DNA from: Cadophora sp. MPI-SDFR-AT-0126
Taxonomy: Eukaryota > Ascomycota > Leotiomycetes > Helotiales > Ploettnerulaceae
Reading direction: 5' to 3'
Assembly: GCA_020747065.1 (NCBI GenBank)
Contig: JAGMVK010000019.1
Location: 1,054,001 to 1,118,000 of the forward strand
Length of the DNA stretch: 64,000 nucleotides
In this document: positions 10,626 through 22,760 of the stretch, one piece after another
Numbering within the stretch: the first letter of the stretch is position 1
Layout: every line of letters begins with the position of its first letter
The notes under the pieces: model-generated
Database searches by the model: none
Seen by the model: the letters and a program-made list of their open reading frames with translations, nothing else
Told to the model about the DNA's origin: nothing
Translations under genes and position numbers: made by a program

Positions 10626-13600
10626 ATGAACCAAGGATCAGGTAGTAGACTGGAGAGGGCGGCCTCGGGCTCCCATTCAAATATGGACTTGCAACTCGCT
10701 GTTCTCCGGCATCTTCCTACCCCGATAATTGTACTGTCTCCTTTTCGAACAGCTATCTTCGCAAATCGAGCTGCGGAACGAGTTCTAGCGTCTCGAGATC
10801 CGATACAATCACCAGGAAAGGCAATATTGGAACGGTCACCGACGGACTTAGGGATTCGATTACTGTACAACCGCATGTGGGATACAGTGTTGGACAGACT
10901 TGTAAATGGTCACAAACAAGCAATCGCTGAAGGAAAAGAGAGTCCTATCCATGAGATTGATGCCGTGGTATCGACTCCAGGCCTGAGTTACGCAGAAAAG
11001 CATTACCGGATCTTACTCTCTGTTCTGACAGCCGATGATGGTCTGCACTTCATGCTTAGCTTGGAACGCTCTCCGCACATCGAGAAGAGAATGAGCCTAA
11101 GGATCGAAGACCGGATACCGATATTTGAAGATGCTCCTTTCAAATCGGACCAACTCGAACGGGTGGTGCTTGGATCCTCCCGAGACATCCCCAAAATCAA
11201 GAGAGCTGTGTTCGACAGCTGTGATGTACCGGGGTTTATTCTGACCTTGGACGAGCAGTTCTATCTGGCAAATAAGAAAGCAAGAGAAGTGCTCGGGGAC
11301 ATCATGGGTGGTGCAGACGGATGCGATGGGCCTGGCCTTCGGGAGCGAATGCCCATCTGGGACGAGGATTTCCAGAAACAGTTGGATGCTATCAATTTTC
11401 CAGGCCTGAAGATGGTTCGAGACCGAAAGCCCTTCACTGGCTACCGATGTGGCTTCATTCATGCGGTTACTGGAGACAGAATTGTGACGAGCGTAGATGG
11501 AGAGTGTCTTTACGATGACTCCACAGGAGACTTTATTGGGGGTTTATGCTGGTGCAGAGATCTTCAAGAGTATTCGGACTACGTTGTTGACGCACTGCAA
11601 CGTCGTTTGGAAAGCCATGAGACCATTTGCAACCTGCTGCCACATTTGGTCTGGACAACGACAACTGATGGTCTTTGCGACTGGTTCTCGAACAGGGTGG
11701 GCCTCTCTCCCCTACCATTGTTCTGTATTGACTGGAGGGTTTAGTGGTATGAGTTTACTGGTTTGACCAAGGAACAATCTATGGGACATGGTTTCCAAGC
11801 AGCAATTCATCCAGAGGATCTGCCCAAGCTCTGGGAAAGCTGGGAATACCACAGGACAGCGGGTAATGAATGTGACGTGGAGGTCCGGTACCGTCGACAT
11901 GATGGGATCTACAGATGGATGCTTGCTGGTGCCTGGCCTCTCAGAGATAGTAGTGGAATGATTCTGAAATGGTACGGGACGAACACTGACATTCACGATT
12001 TGGTCATGGCAAGAATCGAAGCTGCAAGAAACAAACTTCAGATGCTCACCGTACTTGCTCACGCCGAGGTCAACCTATTCGCGATCAACAAAGACAAGAT
12101 AATCACCATGGCCGAAGGCGGTATGCATTGGGATACCCAAACGAATATGTACGATGTCAATAACAAGTCAAGTCTCATTGGTAAAGATGCGATTGCTGTC
12201 GCCCAGAGTACGCAACCGGGAGGCATCCCAGGTCAGTAGCCCTCCCATTGGCATTGATCTATGGCTAACTCCCGACAATAGAGTACGAGAGTAATATTCT
12301 GGGCATACTGGAGGGAAAAGTGGAAGTGGCTCAATCTGAGGATCTCATTGGTGGCAGAGTGTATCGAACCCGCGTGGTCGCCGACCTTGAACATAATACG
12401 GTTGACGGCGGACAGAAGCCAGCTGTGAAAGGTGTTCTGGGTTTGAGTATTGATGTCACGGATATGAAAGCACGAACAGCATTGGAATTGGACAACACTC
12501 GTTTGATGATGGAAGAGCAGGCTGCCAAAGATTCGAACCAAATGAAAAGCCAGTTCCTGGCAAACGTAAGTCAAATTTCTCTGTGCACCGGTACATTCTG
12601 ATCACTCTAGATGTCGCATGAGATGAGAACACCTACCGCTGTAAGTTCTTTTCTTGTTATTGCCCGGTATGTGCTGAATATTGGGAGGGCGTTATCGGAA
12701 TGGTAGAGTTGTTAAGCGATGACGAGACTTTGACGGACGAACAACGAGAATATGTCAGCAGCATTCATATCTCCGCTAAAGCACTTTTGACTATCGTCAA
12801 CGATGTTCTGGACTTCTCCAAGATCGAAAGCGGACGTCTCGACATCGAAAAGGTCCCCTTTAATCTCGCTTCGATGGTCGGCGAGCTCTGCAAATTACTC
12901 GAAATGTTTGCAAATCAGAAGGGCCTCGAGTTCGTGTACGATAATGTTATGGACGAAGACCTTAAGGTTATTGGGGATCCGGGACGGACTCGACAAGTCT
13001 TGTCGAATCTTCTTACAAATGCGCTCAAGTTTACTAAGGAGGGCTCGGTGAAATTGACAGTTTCTTCTACCTTGACCGAGCCTCGAGACGGCGACGAAGA
13101 CATGGTCAAAGTGCGATTCGTAATTGAGGACACGGGCATTGGAATTGAGCAGACTGTTCTTGATAAATTGTTCAAGCCTTTCAGCCAAGGTGACTCATCG
13201 ACAGCTCGTTTGTATGGTGGGACTGGTCTCGGTTTGACGATTTCGAAGAATGTGAGTCCCAATCATCCACATCGTGATGCACCATGACTGATAATTGTAG
13301 CTCGCTAGTTTGATGGACGGGTCAATCGAGTTGGAATCAAAACCAGATATCGGCAGCAAAGCGACATTTACATTACCTTTCAAAGTCTCTGCCTGGCGTC
13401 GAGACCCAGGAGTCGACATGGACTCCCTTTCCCCCAGTCTTGGGCCCCCTCTAGCACCATTGACTAAGATCCCGTCGTGGACAACACCTCTAGTCCATCG
13501 TTCCATTAATCAGGACCTACTGAATCAGCAAATCTCGAACAGTGTCACAGCCAGTTACCATCCACCCTCCGTACCATCGTCCCGACAAGGCTCAGTGGAC

Positions 13601-14292
13601 ACTTCTCTGCTGCCTCTCCCGAGCTTGTCCACCGACCAGAGAAGTCGCATCCACGTCCTCGTCGTAGAGGATAAGTACGTCCCATCCTTCCCTGTCAACA
13701 TAGACAAGCTAACACGCAAAGCCCAATCAACCAAACCATCGCCATCAAAAACATCCGCAAGCTCGGCTTCCCAGTCACAGCCGTATGGAACGGCCGCGAA
13801 GCCCTCTCCTACCTCCTCTCACCATCGACGACCCAGCCCCGCCCCTCCATAATCTTAATGGATGTCCAGATGCCTGTCATGGACGGCTACGAAGCAACAC
13901 GCATTCTCCGCACTGGTATCGAATACGCCCGCGAGGAAGACGAAGTCGTCGTCAAGGCTGTCTCTGAGGAAGACAGCACACCCGAATCAGAGTCCTCGCG
14001 TTTCAAAGGCAAAGGCAAGGCACTGAGCCCAGTTGACGGAGTCGAAGGAGAAAGCAGCAAGCAGCAGCGTAGCCAACAACTCCAGATTGACAATGAGATG
14101 AAGGGAAGAGCGAGGGGTTTCTTGAGGGATATACCGATCATCGCTATGACGGCTTCGGCTATCCAGGGTGACAGGGAGAAGTATCATGATGCTGGGATGG
14201 ATGATTATCTTGCCAAGCCGGTGGAGAAAGCTAAGCTCGAGGAGATGCTCGTTAAGTGGGCGGGGAGAAAGAGCGATCCTCCTGCAGGGTAG
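10626..14292 (+). CDS. PAS-domain hybrid histidine kinase (HisKA-HATPase-REC)
   Basis: Seven exons: 10626-11696, 11745-12231, 12282-12565, 12611-12640, 12688-13251, 13301-13674 and 13722-14292, giving 1126 residues. All introns are 45-50 bp with GT..AG ends. The N-terminal half holds PAS-like regions; the clearest spans the first splice (TDGLCDWFSNR/WYEFTGLTKEQ). The H-box MSHEMRTPTAG carries His617. The HATPase has an N-box (NLLTNALKFT), DTGIG, the F-box LFKPFSQ and YGGTGLGLTISK, all intact. The receiver has VVEDN and LMDVQMPVMDGYEA (phospho-acceptor Asp984) and a C-terminal DYLAKPV lysine. It should autophosphorylate and pass phosphate to Asp984 and then to a Ypd1-type HPt protein feeding the Ssk1/Skn7 branches; that is family knowledge. 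In-frame ATGs at 10536 and 10683 are alternative starts. I do not assign a HHK subgroup. The 3' end converges on the permease. Confidence 0.93.
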
Positions 14293-14613
14293 TCAGTGTT
14301 TGTGTTTGATCCAGTCGTGTAAGATAGTGTATCATATTGTGATGGATTGATGACAGATTCGGATTTTTGAAGCGACTATGTTAAACTAGGATGGGAGAAA
14401 GTCTGAATTGCGTTGGGGATTAATGAAGAACAAGGAAGAGCAAGGAATGACAGAACGATAGATGTATCTATGATATCCAATTCTGTACTCGCTCTTGCAT
14501 TCCAGCTCGCCTTGCTATGAGCCCAGGTTAACCTCGTTTCCCAAGCATCCTCATTACGCTATCATTAAATATCCACAGACCTGGGTCTCTGAATGAAAAT
14601 CAACGCTTAAGAT
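14293..14613. other. Convergent intergenic gap (kinase and permease 3' ends)
   Basis: About 320 bases between two convergent stop codons. It is A+T-richer than the flanking exons, as expected for overlapping or facing 3' UTRs. No other feature is visible. Confidence 0.6.
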
Positions 14614-16430
14614 TCAGTCCGACTCCACACCATCCCTCCCCCCGCTATCCTCCTCCTCCACCGAATCCTGACTCTCCACCTCCCTAAGCAAATCCTTCGT
14701 CTTCGGCCCTGTATACGTCTTCCTCGCCCCGGCCCACCACCAGCCCAAACTAAACACCGCAATGAAACTCGCCACCACAACCGCATAATTCATGTTCGTG
14801 CTCGTCACCGGCCTCACGGTCGGGAACATCAACACCACGCTAATGAAAAACACCCAGGTAACTGCAACCGTGTTCATTGGCTTCTGCCACTTGCCCAGCG
14901 TGAACGGACCAGCCACGAACGTGATTCTGCTGGAGTAGTAATTCCTCGCTAAGATCACAAATGCATATGAGAGGTCGAGAGCGGGAGCTGTGATGTTGAA
15001 TATCGCTACGATGGTCTGTGTCGAGCCGATGCCGATGAGGGTGAGACAGCACGCAAAAGCCACTATCAACCAGACGGCGTTGATAGGCGTGTTCGTCACT
15101 TTATTCACCTTTGCGAAGAACGGAGAGAATGGTAGCGCCCCATCCCGCGAAAACGCATACGCCATCCGCGTATCTGCCAGCATGGCCGAACACCCCGTGA
15201 AGAACTGCACGAGGATCACGAAGAACCACATCACGCTCCCGCCTTTCTGCCCACCTGCGTTGAGGAAGATCTGAGCTGCGGGTAAGCCGGTGGGCGTGCC
15301 GATCATGTTTGGTAGACCGTCTGGTACGTTCGGGATGCAGAAGCAGAATGTGATGGTTAGCATCCAGCCTACAATTCCAGAGATGGTCACTGCATGGCGG
15401 ATCGCCATGGGGCCTCTGATGGCCGCGTCGTGCGTTTCTTCCGACATGTGTGTTGTGCCGTCGTAGTCGGTCATGGTCCATGCTACGGAGAGGAAAGACA
15501 GCAGGAAGGAGAAACCCGTCCCCCATCCGGAACCGTTGGTGAAGTGTCCGAAGACCCAGGAGAAGGATTGCTTGTTAGGGGTTAGGATGAGAAGCGCGAT
15601 GCAGATTGCGGTTGAGGCGATGATGTTGATGGGTGCAAACCAGATGACGAGGTTGTGTAAGGCGTGGGTGGTGAGTGAGCAGATGATGCCGAAGATGACG
15701 AGGAGACAAATGGAGAGTAGGACGATTTGGAGGGGTGTTCTAGTGGTGATTGGTGAGTAAGTTTGATTTTATGGCTGCGCAGGTACTCACGGCGAGTATT
15801 CATATGATTCTCCATCAAATTCTGAGTTCATACTTGCAGCTGCGAGTATCATTTGAGACACAGTGTAGCCGACACTTGCAACTCCAGCAGTTTGACCAAG
15901 CAGATTACACCACCCAATGATCCAAGACCAGAGAGCAGCATGTTCCGGGGGCACAACGTTCCTCGTGACGAAGTACATACCGCCAGCGGTTGGATATGCA
16001 GAGACGAGTTCAGCAACTAGAGAATTTAGACAAATACAGAGATACAGACATGGCCCGAGAGGTTGACTGACCTGACGAGGAAATGGTCCAAGCCATAACG
16101 GATCCTATAAACCACGCCCACACCGACGATGCTGGACCGCCTAAGCTCAGAGGACTACCGAAAGTCGCAGGTACTGATCCGAGGACTCCAAGAACGGAGA
16201 TCGCATATGAGAGGGTTGACCATTTTGTGAAATGGCGACTGAGATCCTGGGAGCTATGAGTGGGATGACAAGTTGATGAGTTGGAGATGACAGACTTGTG
16301 TGTATCCGATCTGATTCAACAATCTCTCGTCATCATCCTCGACGGTAGGCATGTGAGAGGTGTTCTGCTTGCCTCTGCTCACGACTGGCGAGGTCGTTGA
16401 AATGGCCAACTTCTCATCTGTAGAAGCCAT
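14614..16430 (-). CDS. APC-family amino acid/GABA permease
   Basis: Four exons on the - strand, 16430-16296, 16246-16072, 16016-15791 and 15739-14614, give 553 residues. The start is MASTDEKL; an in-frame upstream ATG at 16478 would add 16 residues. The N-terminus has the family signature DDERLLNQIGYTQ/DLSRHFTKW, followed by about 12 hydrophobic segments, including the YPTAGGMYF region and WTMTDYDGTTHMSEE, typical of the fungal UGA4/BAT1/HNM1 branch of the APC superfamily. The C-terminal tail is acidic (ESQDSVEEEDSGGRDG). It probably imports GABA, choline or an amino acid across the plasma or vacuolar membrane; sequence alone does not settle the substrate. Intron lengths are 49-55 bp and every join keeps the frame. 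Confidence 0.92.
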
Positions 16431-18778
16431 CGTCAGTGATTTTGCAGTGAGTAGGCTTACTTGGAAGACGGGCCTCAAGGACGAAGGACTGACAAGGTTA
16501 TATCAACTCTCCAGATGTCCTTCGGATTCCGAGCCCGAGGCGTCTGCTTCTACGGCAGCCCCCACCTATCTTCTCCCCGGTCAGTTCTTACGGTTGTACC
16601 AATCTCTGAGATGTGTACCTATGTGGATGATGTGTAGACAGGTTGAGCTGGTGGCGTCTGGTATATCTCATTCGCTCAAACGGAGAGAGAGGAAAACGGG
16701 TTGGGACACAACATTGGCTGCAATGCAAAGATCACATCTCTGTACAGTTCGGACTGACATGCAGTGCCAACCTCGCAGGGGGCAGCATGCGGGTTGTGCA
16801 ATCCTGGGATATATTTGGCCAGGGTGTGTTGTCCGCCACGAATTTCCCGCCCTTGGAGAAAACCAGCTCGTTTGTCACCTTCCTTATTTGAAGCCATTGC
16901 GATGATCTCGACAGGTACGAGATTTAGGTACGACGGTGATATTGAGCTTACCGCCGTCAAGTATTGAGCCAGACCGAGTAGACGTCGGGGTGAAGATGCT
17001 GAGAAGACTCGAGTATCTGTCAGGAATTGCCGAACGGAAGGGAGGAAGGGAGGAAGGCACGGAGCGCACATAGGGTCGGCCCAGCCGTTGGAACCGGCTT
17101 TGGTAACCTTGGCGAGAATATCGCATTCTACCTGTGTGCTCACACCTTACATCAACCTTTCCCTCACATCCGTCCCAATCTTGACACATCACATCAGCAT
17201 TGCTTCGGACAGGAATCCCCGTACGAAGATGGCCTATGTGAGTGCCCTTTCGCTCCCAGGACGAATTGCGGGGTGTTGAAACAGGGCGCCCAATCATGAG
17301 CAATGCAGCGACGTCGAATTGAGGGATTACTGAAGCGGTGTAGAAAGACGTCAGGACGTCAGGACGTCTCCGAAGATCCGACCAGGAGATCCATTCCACG
17401 CGAAGGACAACGACATTGACGATCAACGGTTCAATAATCCTTCAGTTCTACTGGGAAACTTCTAAGACAATTTCACCTGTGGCTCTACCGACCCGAACAA
17501 GAGATAGGCTTTATTCGCCAGGGTCTACTGGATTTCCAGCAGAGCGGTTTGCAAGGTGGCATGCGGGGGTGTGGAGTCTCGTCACACAGAGTGGCTCCCA
17601 AGGACGGGAAGACCCTGAGATTGCAGTTCGTGCATCAGACTGTTGGTTTGGAAATTAAGATGATTTGATCTGGCCGACTCTGCTATCTTTGAACGACCGT
17701 GCCGCCTCAGCGACCTGCGGGTAAGTGACAATGGACGTGTCGAGAGAGACTTCTTCTGATGTGAGGAAACGCGGGATGCTGAAATTCAATATCAACCCTA
17801 TGCGGGGTCGAGACTGACTCCGTCGGTTGCTGGGCCGCAAGTGGTGTGCTCTACCAATGGAATGTGACGAGGATCACTTTGAAAGGTCGACTCGCCTCCC
17901 ATTGCATATCGATGGCTTATTATCACGCTGGTGCGATGCAGTCGGCTGAATGCGAACACTGGCACCTTTCTTACAAAGATCAGCCCCCCTCGAAGTTGAG
18001 ATTTAGAACATTGAAGGATGGCTGCTTGGATTGGGAAATATCATCTGCACGTACTTCTGCTCGTTGGCTTGCCAAGATCCGTTACCCTTCCATTTCTGGA
18101 CAACCAACGGTAACATCACCCCTCTCCTGAGCATCAAATGATAAGGACGATAACCCATACATTGGAGAACAATGGGTACTGGGTAATGCATCCGGTCGAC
18201 TTGGACCGGTATCTCTTTCTACTTGACGTAGCACGACATCTATCGGTAGATTCAATCATGCTCCTGGGGTGGCACCGCATCGAGTATGAGTCTGATGACT
18301 TCTTCAGCAGCCTTCTGTTCAATGAGCGACCTCAAGTCCTAGAGTTGTGAGCCACTTTTGGCATGTGCAATTCCGGCGAAGGACGAGTGAGAAGAGTCCC
18401 ACCGACGCATGGGGCCACTTTGGGACTGAATATGTGGCTTGGGACAGTCGCTTCAGGTGTCCCATCAACTTCGAGGGCATCATCGCCAAGTGGCATTTCA
18501 TTGTTTAGAGCCAATTAGATCGCTCCTTCTGGCATGAAAACGCAGTCCCATCCAATGAACTTGAATACGTCCTTGGACGAGGAGTGCTGACATTTGATGG
18601 AGATCTTATACCCCGAGTGGCCTTTGTGGCTTTCGAGGCAATCTTTGCCTGCAGCTGCATCTTCTACGCTAACTCTCATTCAGGTCATGATCCTTCGGCC
18701 AGGAATATCGATTCTCAAGCTCTCGTGCCAATGCTCTTCGCTTAGACCACTCAGGGCTTTGTCGACATCGGCTAAGCT
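16431..18778. other. Gene-free 2.3 kb
   Basis: I see no gene here. The longest frame (17426-16884 on the - strand, 180 codons) has random composition. Short repeats occur: ggaaggga-type repeats at about 17036-17057 and gacgtcag repeats at 17347-17368. The left end must contain the permease promoter on the - strand. Confidence 0.5.
17347..17368. repeat. Short tandem repeat of gacgtcag
   Basis: The 8-bp unit gacgtcag is present two full times plus a partial third (gacgtc). Each unit contains gacgtc, whose core resembles a CRE/bZIP half-site pair (ACGT), so three ACGT cores are spaced by 8 bp. The binding role is an inference. Confidence 0.8.
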
Positions 18779-19322
18779 TCATACAACCACCTCATCCTTC
18801 TCCATCCGTTTCCCACCAATGAGATATTCATCACTCCACGAAAATCCTTCTCCTTCTCGCTCAAAGTACTCTATCTGGACTGCCCGCTTTGTCAGCTCAA
18901 GGCCACTTTTCCAAGAAGTATGCAGCACTCACTATCCTGCGTCCACAACGGCTTCGATTTCTCCCACAGCGTCTCATAGTACGGTTTTGACATTTGCTCC
19001 TAGTCGACCTCAGTTAGCTACTCAATTCTCTGTGCCTCCCCTAGTTCATGTATTCAGATCTCACTTTCTCAAACCACTCCCGACTCTTACTCCAAACCTC
19101 CACAAACCGAAACCGTCCCTTGACCTCCGAATCCTGGAGAACCTCAAAGAGGAGACATTCCGGTTCCTCCGAACATTTCTTCCAGACCGGCCGATGTGCT
19201 TCTTTGAATTTCTCGATGTCCGACGGGGAGACGTGGGTGGTGACGAAGATTGTCAGTTGTTTGCTTGAAGATGGTGGTCCTTTGGGGGAGACGATGGATG
19301 CGTTGAGTGCGGGGGTGGACAT
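18779..19322 (-). CDS. ABM (antibiotic biosynthesis monooxygenase) fold protein
   Basis: Three exons on the - strand, 19322-19065, 18999-18933 and 18879-18779, give 141 residues. Exon 1 has the dimeric alpha/beta-barrel signature TIFVTTHVSPSDIEKFKEAH, then FEVLQDSEVKGRFRFVEVW and REWFEK, which joins to EQMSKPYYETLWEK. That order and spacing are typical of small fungal ABM-domain proteins. Members are cofactor-free oxygenases or heme/quinone-modifying enzymes, but many have no known substrate. The frame stays open upstream to an ATG at 19523, adding 67 Ser/Arg-containing residues; I prefer the inner start because homologous proteins begin close to the barrel, but an N-terminal targeting extension cannot be excluded. 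Introns are 65 and 53 bp. Confidence 0.83.
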
Positions 19323-19986
19323 TTTTGCTGAGGTCGCTGCGCGAGAAGAGCACTCAAGTACGGGAAGCTGATTGAAAGTTGTGGTTGAATGGTGAGTTTT
19401 CTTATGTAGTGATTCTCTCACGGCGTTAGGTATTATCGGAGTTTGCTTACCCAGAGGATATGGTGGTGCCGTCGTCAGGACGTTGAACATGACGAGTGCC
19501 AAGCCTCGGGACGAACCGTTCACTGAGTGAGTTTAAGAATTGAAGTTTCATAACTTACAGTCTCTAATGATTACTTGAGCATCCTAGGTCTTTTCGTCAG
19601 GCAGTTTATAGGGTATTAGATCTTTTGTTGGTAATATTTACAATATTCATATGCTCAGAACGCGTGCTTCGAGATGGTACAACATGATATTCGTGAAGTC
19701 AGAGACCTACAGCGGAAAAAGTGGGATTTCGAATTGAGCTTCGACAAGGGCAGTTTTAGAAAGTGATCGTGGGTCTCTCATAATGTCGTCTTCGAGAAAT
19801 GGTATATTGATCGACGTTGTGCAGGTTTTGTCTGCAGGTGGCCCGATTGAGCAAATTCATAGAGTGACCTATCAGCTGTCGGCGTTCTTGTGCGACACCA
19901 ACGCATCATTTACTTTTCCAACATCCCCAGCCTCGTCCAAATTATCTTATTCATACTTCACAGTTTATCAGTCCACACTTAGAGAC
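19323..19986. other. Divergent promoter region, ABM gene and RBR gene
   Basis: This 660-bp space separates two divergently transcribed genes. It contains in-frame upstream ATGs for both (19523 on the - strand, 19783 on the + strand), so the true leader lengths are uncertain. Confidence 0.5.
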
Positions 19987-22760
19987 ATGGCACCGTGCAG
20001 ATTTTTCGCCAGCGGATCGTGTACTTATGGAGTGATCTGCAAGAACTCACACGAAGCCGTTCCAGGTGGCCGGGCATCCGCGTGGGAACAGCCTCCTAGA
20101 GCTCAGAACGGTTCTGCAATGCAAACGAGAGATTCAAAAGAGCCATGTTGGTTCTTTTCTCAAGGTACCTGTACCTATGGAGCAAGCTGTCGTAAAGCTC
20201 ACGATTTGATGCCAGCCTCTTCAGCAAGTAGCTCAAATCCGCCGATCGAGATAACATCAGCGGCACAAACAAAAGCCGTTTTTGCCACCAATCCTGCTGC
20301 ACTTTATCAACTGCCGGTTCGATCCTTGAAACCAGATGTGCAACCATTCGTACCAACAGCAAGTGGTCAGTCCGATGATTTGATTCACGATCGGCCAGAA
20401 ATCCATCTCACTCCGTGCATTTTCTATGCGAAAGGATATTGCAGAAACGGATCCGAGTGTGCCTATAGTCATGATGGCCCAGTCTCCCATCCTTCCGGTT
20501 CGGTAAGCCTGCTGAAGGGTCTAAGTACTGGAGTAAGTTCTACCTAACTATGTCAGTCCCAAGAGGCCGTGGCTGACTTTCTGATATCCAGGAACCCGAT
20601 GAAGCTAGACATCAATCAACGATAAAAACTGACGTCGACCCTACTTTCAAAGACATTCATGGAGCATCTGCCGCTTTCTCTGCAGGTGCTCAAGTGTCAT
20701 CCATCAAGCTGGCTTCAGACTTCTCAACGATCCAGATTTTAGGAATGTCAGCTGGTGCTGGACAAAATGATGTTCGCGCCATACTATCAGGGTTGGGCTA
20801 CCTTAATTTGGAAGCAACAATCACTGTCAAGCAAATTGGAGGCATGGGTGCTGTGGCTGAAGTCAGAGTTGAAAATCCTGCCTTTGCTACGGAAGCTACG
20901 AACAAATTTCAGTCTCGCCAGAAAGATGAGCAGTTCCGTAAGCTCAGCCTCAAATCGATGATTGGATCGTCAGCCACGGGTACACTTGGGAATCGTCTTC
21001 AGCTAAGCACAGTGTCTTGTTCCTGGTACCAAGCATCTTGCGTGGCATGGCTAACATACCCCTCTCATCGTGCTGCAGAAGCTGTCTTACGTCGGCTCCA
21101 GTCAACAAAAATTCGAGGCCGAGTTCCAGACTGCTTAATCCAAGAATCCGCATTCAGATCTTCCACATCGACCCTCCAGTTAGGGAATCTAGTCCCAGGA
21201 ACAAAGGCCAAAGACATCTGCTCCCAGCTGAGTGGCACGTTACCAAAGAGAACGACAATTGGCGACCCCTCGTATGACCTATCGAACGATATAGCTGCAA
21301 GTATTGTCCGGGAGAAGCTTGCTCAAGTGGGAGCACTTGAATCATTCAAATCCAAGGTAGTGGATGGTAGCAACAAAATGAAGGCCCTAGCTGTGTTCGT
21401 CGATCGAGAAAGCGCAACAAAAGCAGTTCGTAAGCTGCACAATTTGAAGATGTCGGAGCTAGGACATTCCAAACTCTTCCTCAACCACGTCGTCTCTGTC
21501 AAGTACAACGTTCTTTCAGCAATTGTTGTTACCCTGAAAGCAGAAACCGATCTGTTGCGAAGTGAATTTTGGACCAAATCTCACGCGAGATTGGAAATAT
21601 ACCCGCAGGAAGACCGACTCAAGAAATTCACCACCCTGCGCCTATATGGGGAGGGACACAAGAACATCGCAGATGCCAAAGTTGCACTCGAATCTTTGCT
21701 CGCTGGCTCTGTGGTCATGGCTGACGATTCGGTGCTCTGGAATTCATACTTTGCCCAGGAAGTCTGCCTATCTTATCTCCAGGAACTCAACAAGACATAT
21801 AGCGTGTATATTCACCGGGATATTCGCATGCTCCAGTTGAGGATATATGGTGGAACCGAGACAAACCGAATTGAAGTCCAGAAAGTCCTCAAAAATAAAG
21901 TCACGTCGCTTGAAATCTGCATTCACAAGATAATTCTGACGCCTGCGCTACTGGAAAAGGCCATGCGAGGCGGAATGAAGAGGCTGAAAGCCCGTTTCGG
22001 GAGCTCGGTAAAACTCGATGTGTCTCTACCCAAGACAATCTCGATCACAGGATCCATTGCCGACTTTCAAGAAGCAAAAGCTCTGCTCGACACTGTAAGC
22101 GACCATGGTATAGAGAGAGATTATGACCAAGTGGAAAGCGAATGTGTTGTGTGCTGGAGCGAGGACGGTGACCCTTTGAAGCTGACATGTGGTCATATTT
22201 ATTGTAGAGAGTGCTTCAATAATCAAGCCTCGGCGAATGATGGGTCCAAGGCCATCATGTGCGCCGAGAAGACTTGTGGCTACATTTTGGAGATGCGAGA
22301 GTTGAAATTACTCCTTTCACACACCAGCTTCGAGAGTCTTCGTCAAGTATCATTCGAAGCTTACGTTCGTGCGCACCCCAAAAGCTTCCAATACTGTCCA
22401 ACCCCGGACTGCCCCCAGCTCTATGGGCCCACAGACTTTGGAACAGCTGTGCTCTGCACTCATTGCTTGATGTCCATCTGCACCTCTTGCAAGGTTGTCT
22501 ACCACGACGGCATGAGTTGCGAGGAATACAAGGATCTCTCCTCGGAAGGCACGAAGGCATTCGAAAGATACATGAAGGAATCAGACACAAGGAAGTGCCC
22601 AGAATGTTCTGTGGCTATACAGAAAACTTACGGCTGCAACCATATGGAGTGTGCAAATTGTAAAAACCACTTTTGCTGGGAGTGTATGAAGGTCTTTCGG
22701 ACTTCAAATCAGTGCTATGGCCACTTGCAACAAACGCATGGAAATTATGGATTGACATGA
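19987..22760 (+). CDS. RBR E3 ubiquitin ligase with three CCCH zinc fingers
   Basis: Two exons, 19987-20532 and 20592-22760, joined over a 59-bp intron (GTAAGT..CAG), give 904 residues. Three CCCH fingers, each C-x7-C-x5-C-x3-H, start near residues 4, 54 and 144. A long middle region contains repeated alpha/beta units (STIQILGMSAGAGQNDVRAI; LRLYGEGHKNIADAKVALES; LRIYGGTETNRIEVQKVL) that look like RRM- or KH-type RNA-binding folds. From residue 700 there is a RING1 (CVVC..CGHIYCRECF), an IBR, and a RING2 (CPEC..YGCNHMECANC..FCWEC) whose catalytic cysteine is Cys864. By analogy to Parkin/HOIP it should form a ubiquitin thioester. Its layout recalls the C-terminal part of plant DEAH11/12 helicases. 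An in-frame ATG at 19783 would add 68 leader-like residues, so I chose the start next to finger 1. Confidence 0.9.

Noticed and set aside
16884..17426. 180-codon - strand frame between the permease and the ABM gene
   Set aside because: It is Arg/Ser-rich with no recognisable fold and no leader or splice evidence.
20318..20332. ggttcgatcct, resembling a tRNA B box
   Set aside because: It lies within the RBR ligase coding exon, and no matching A box or cloverleaf is present.
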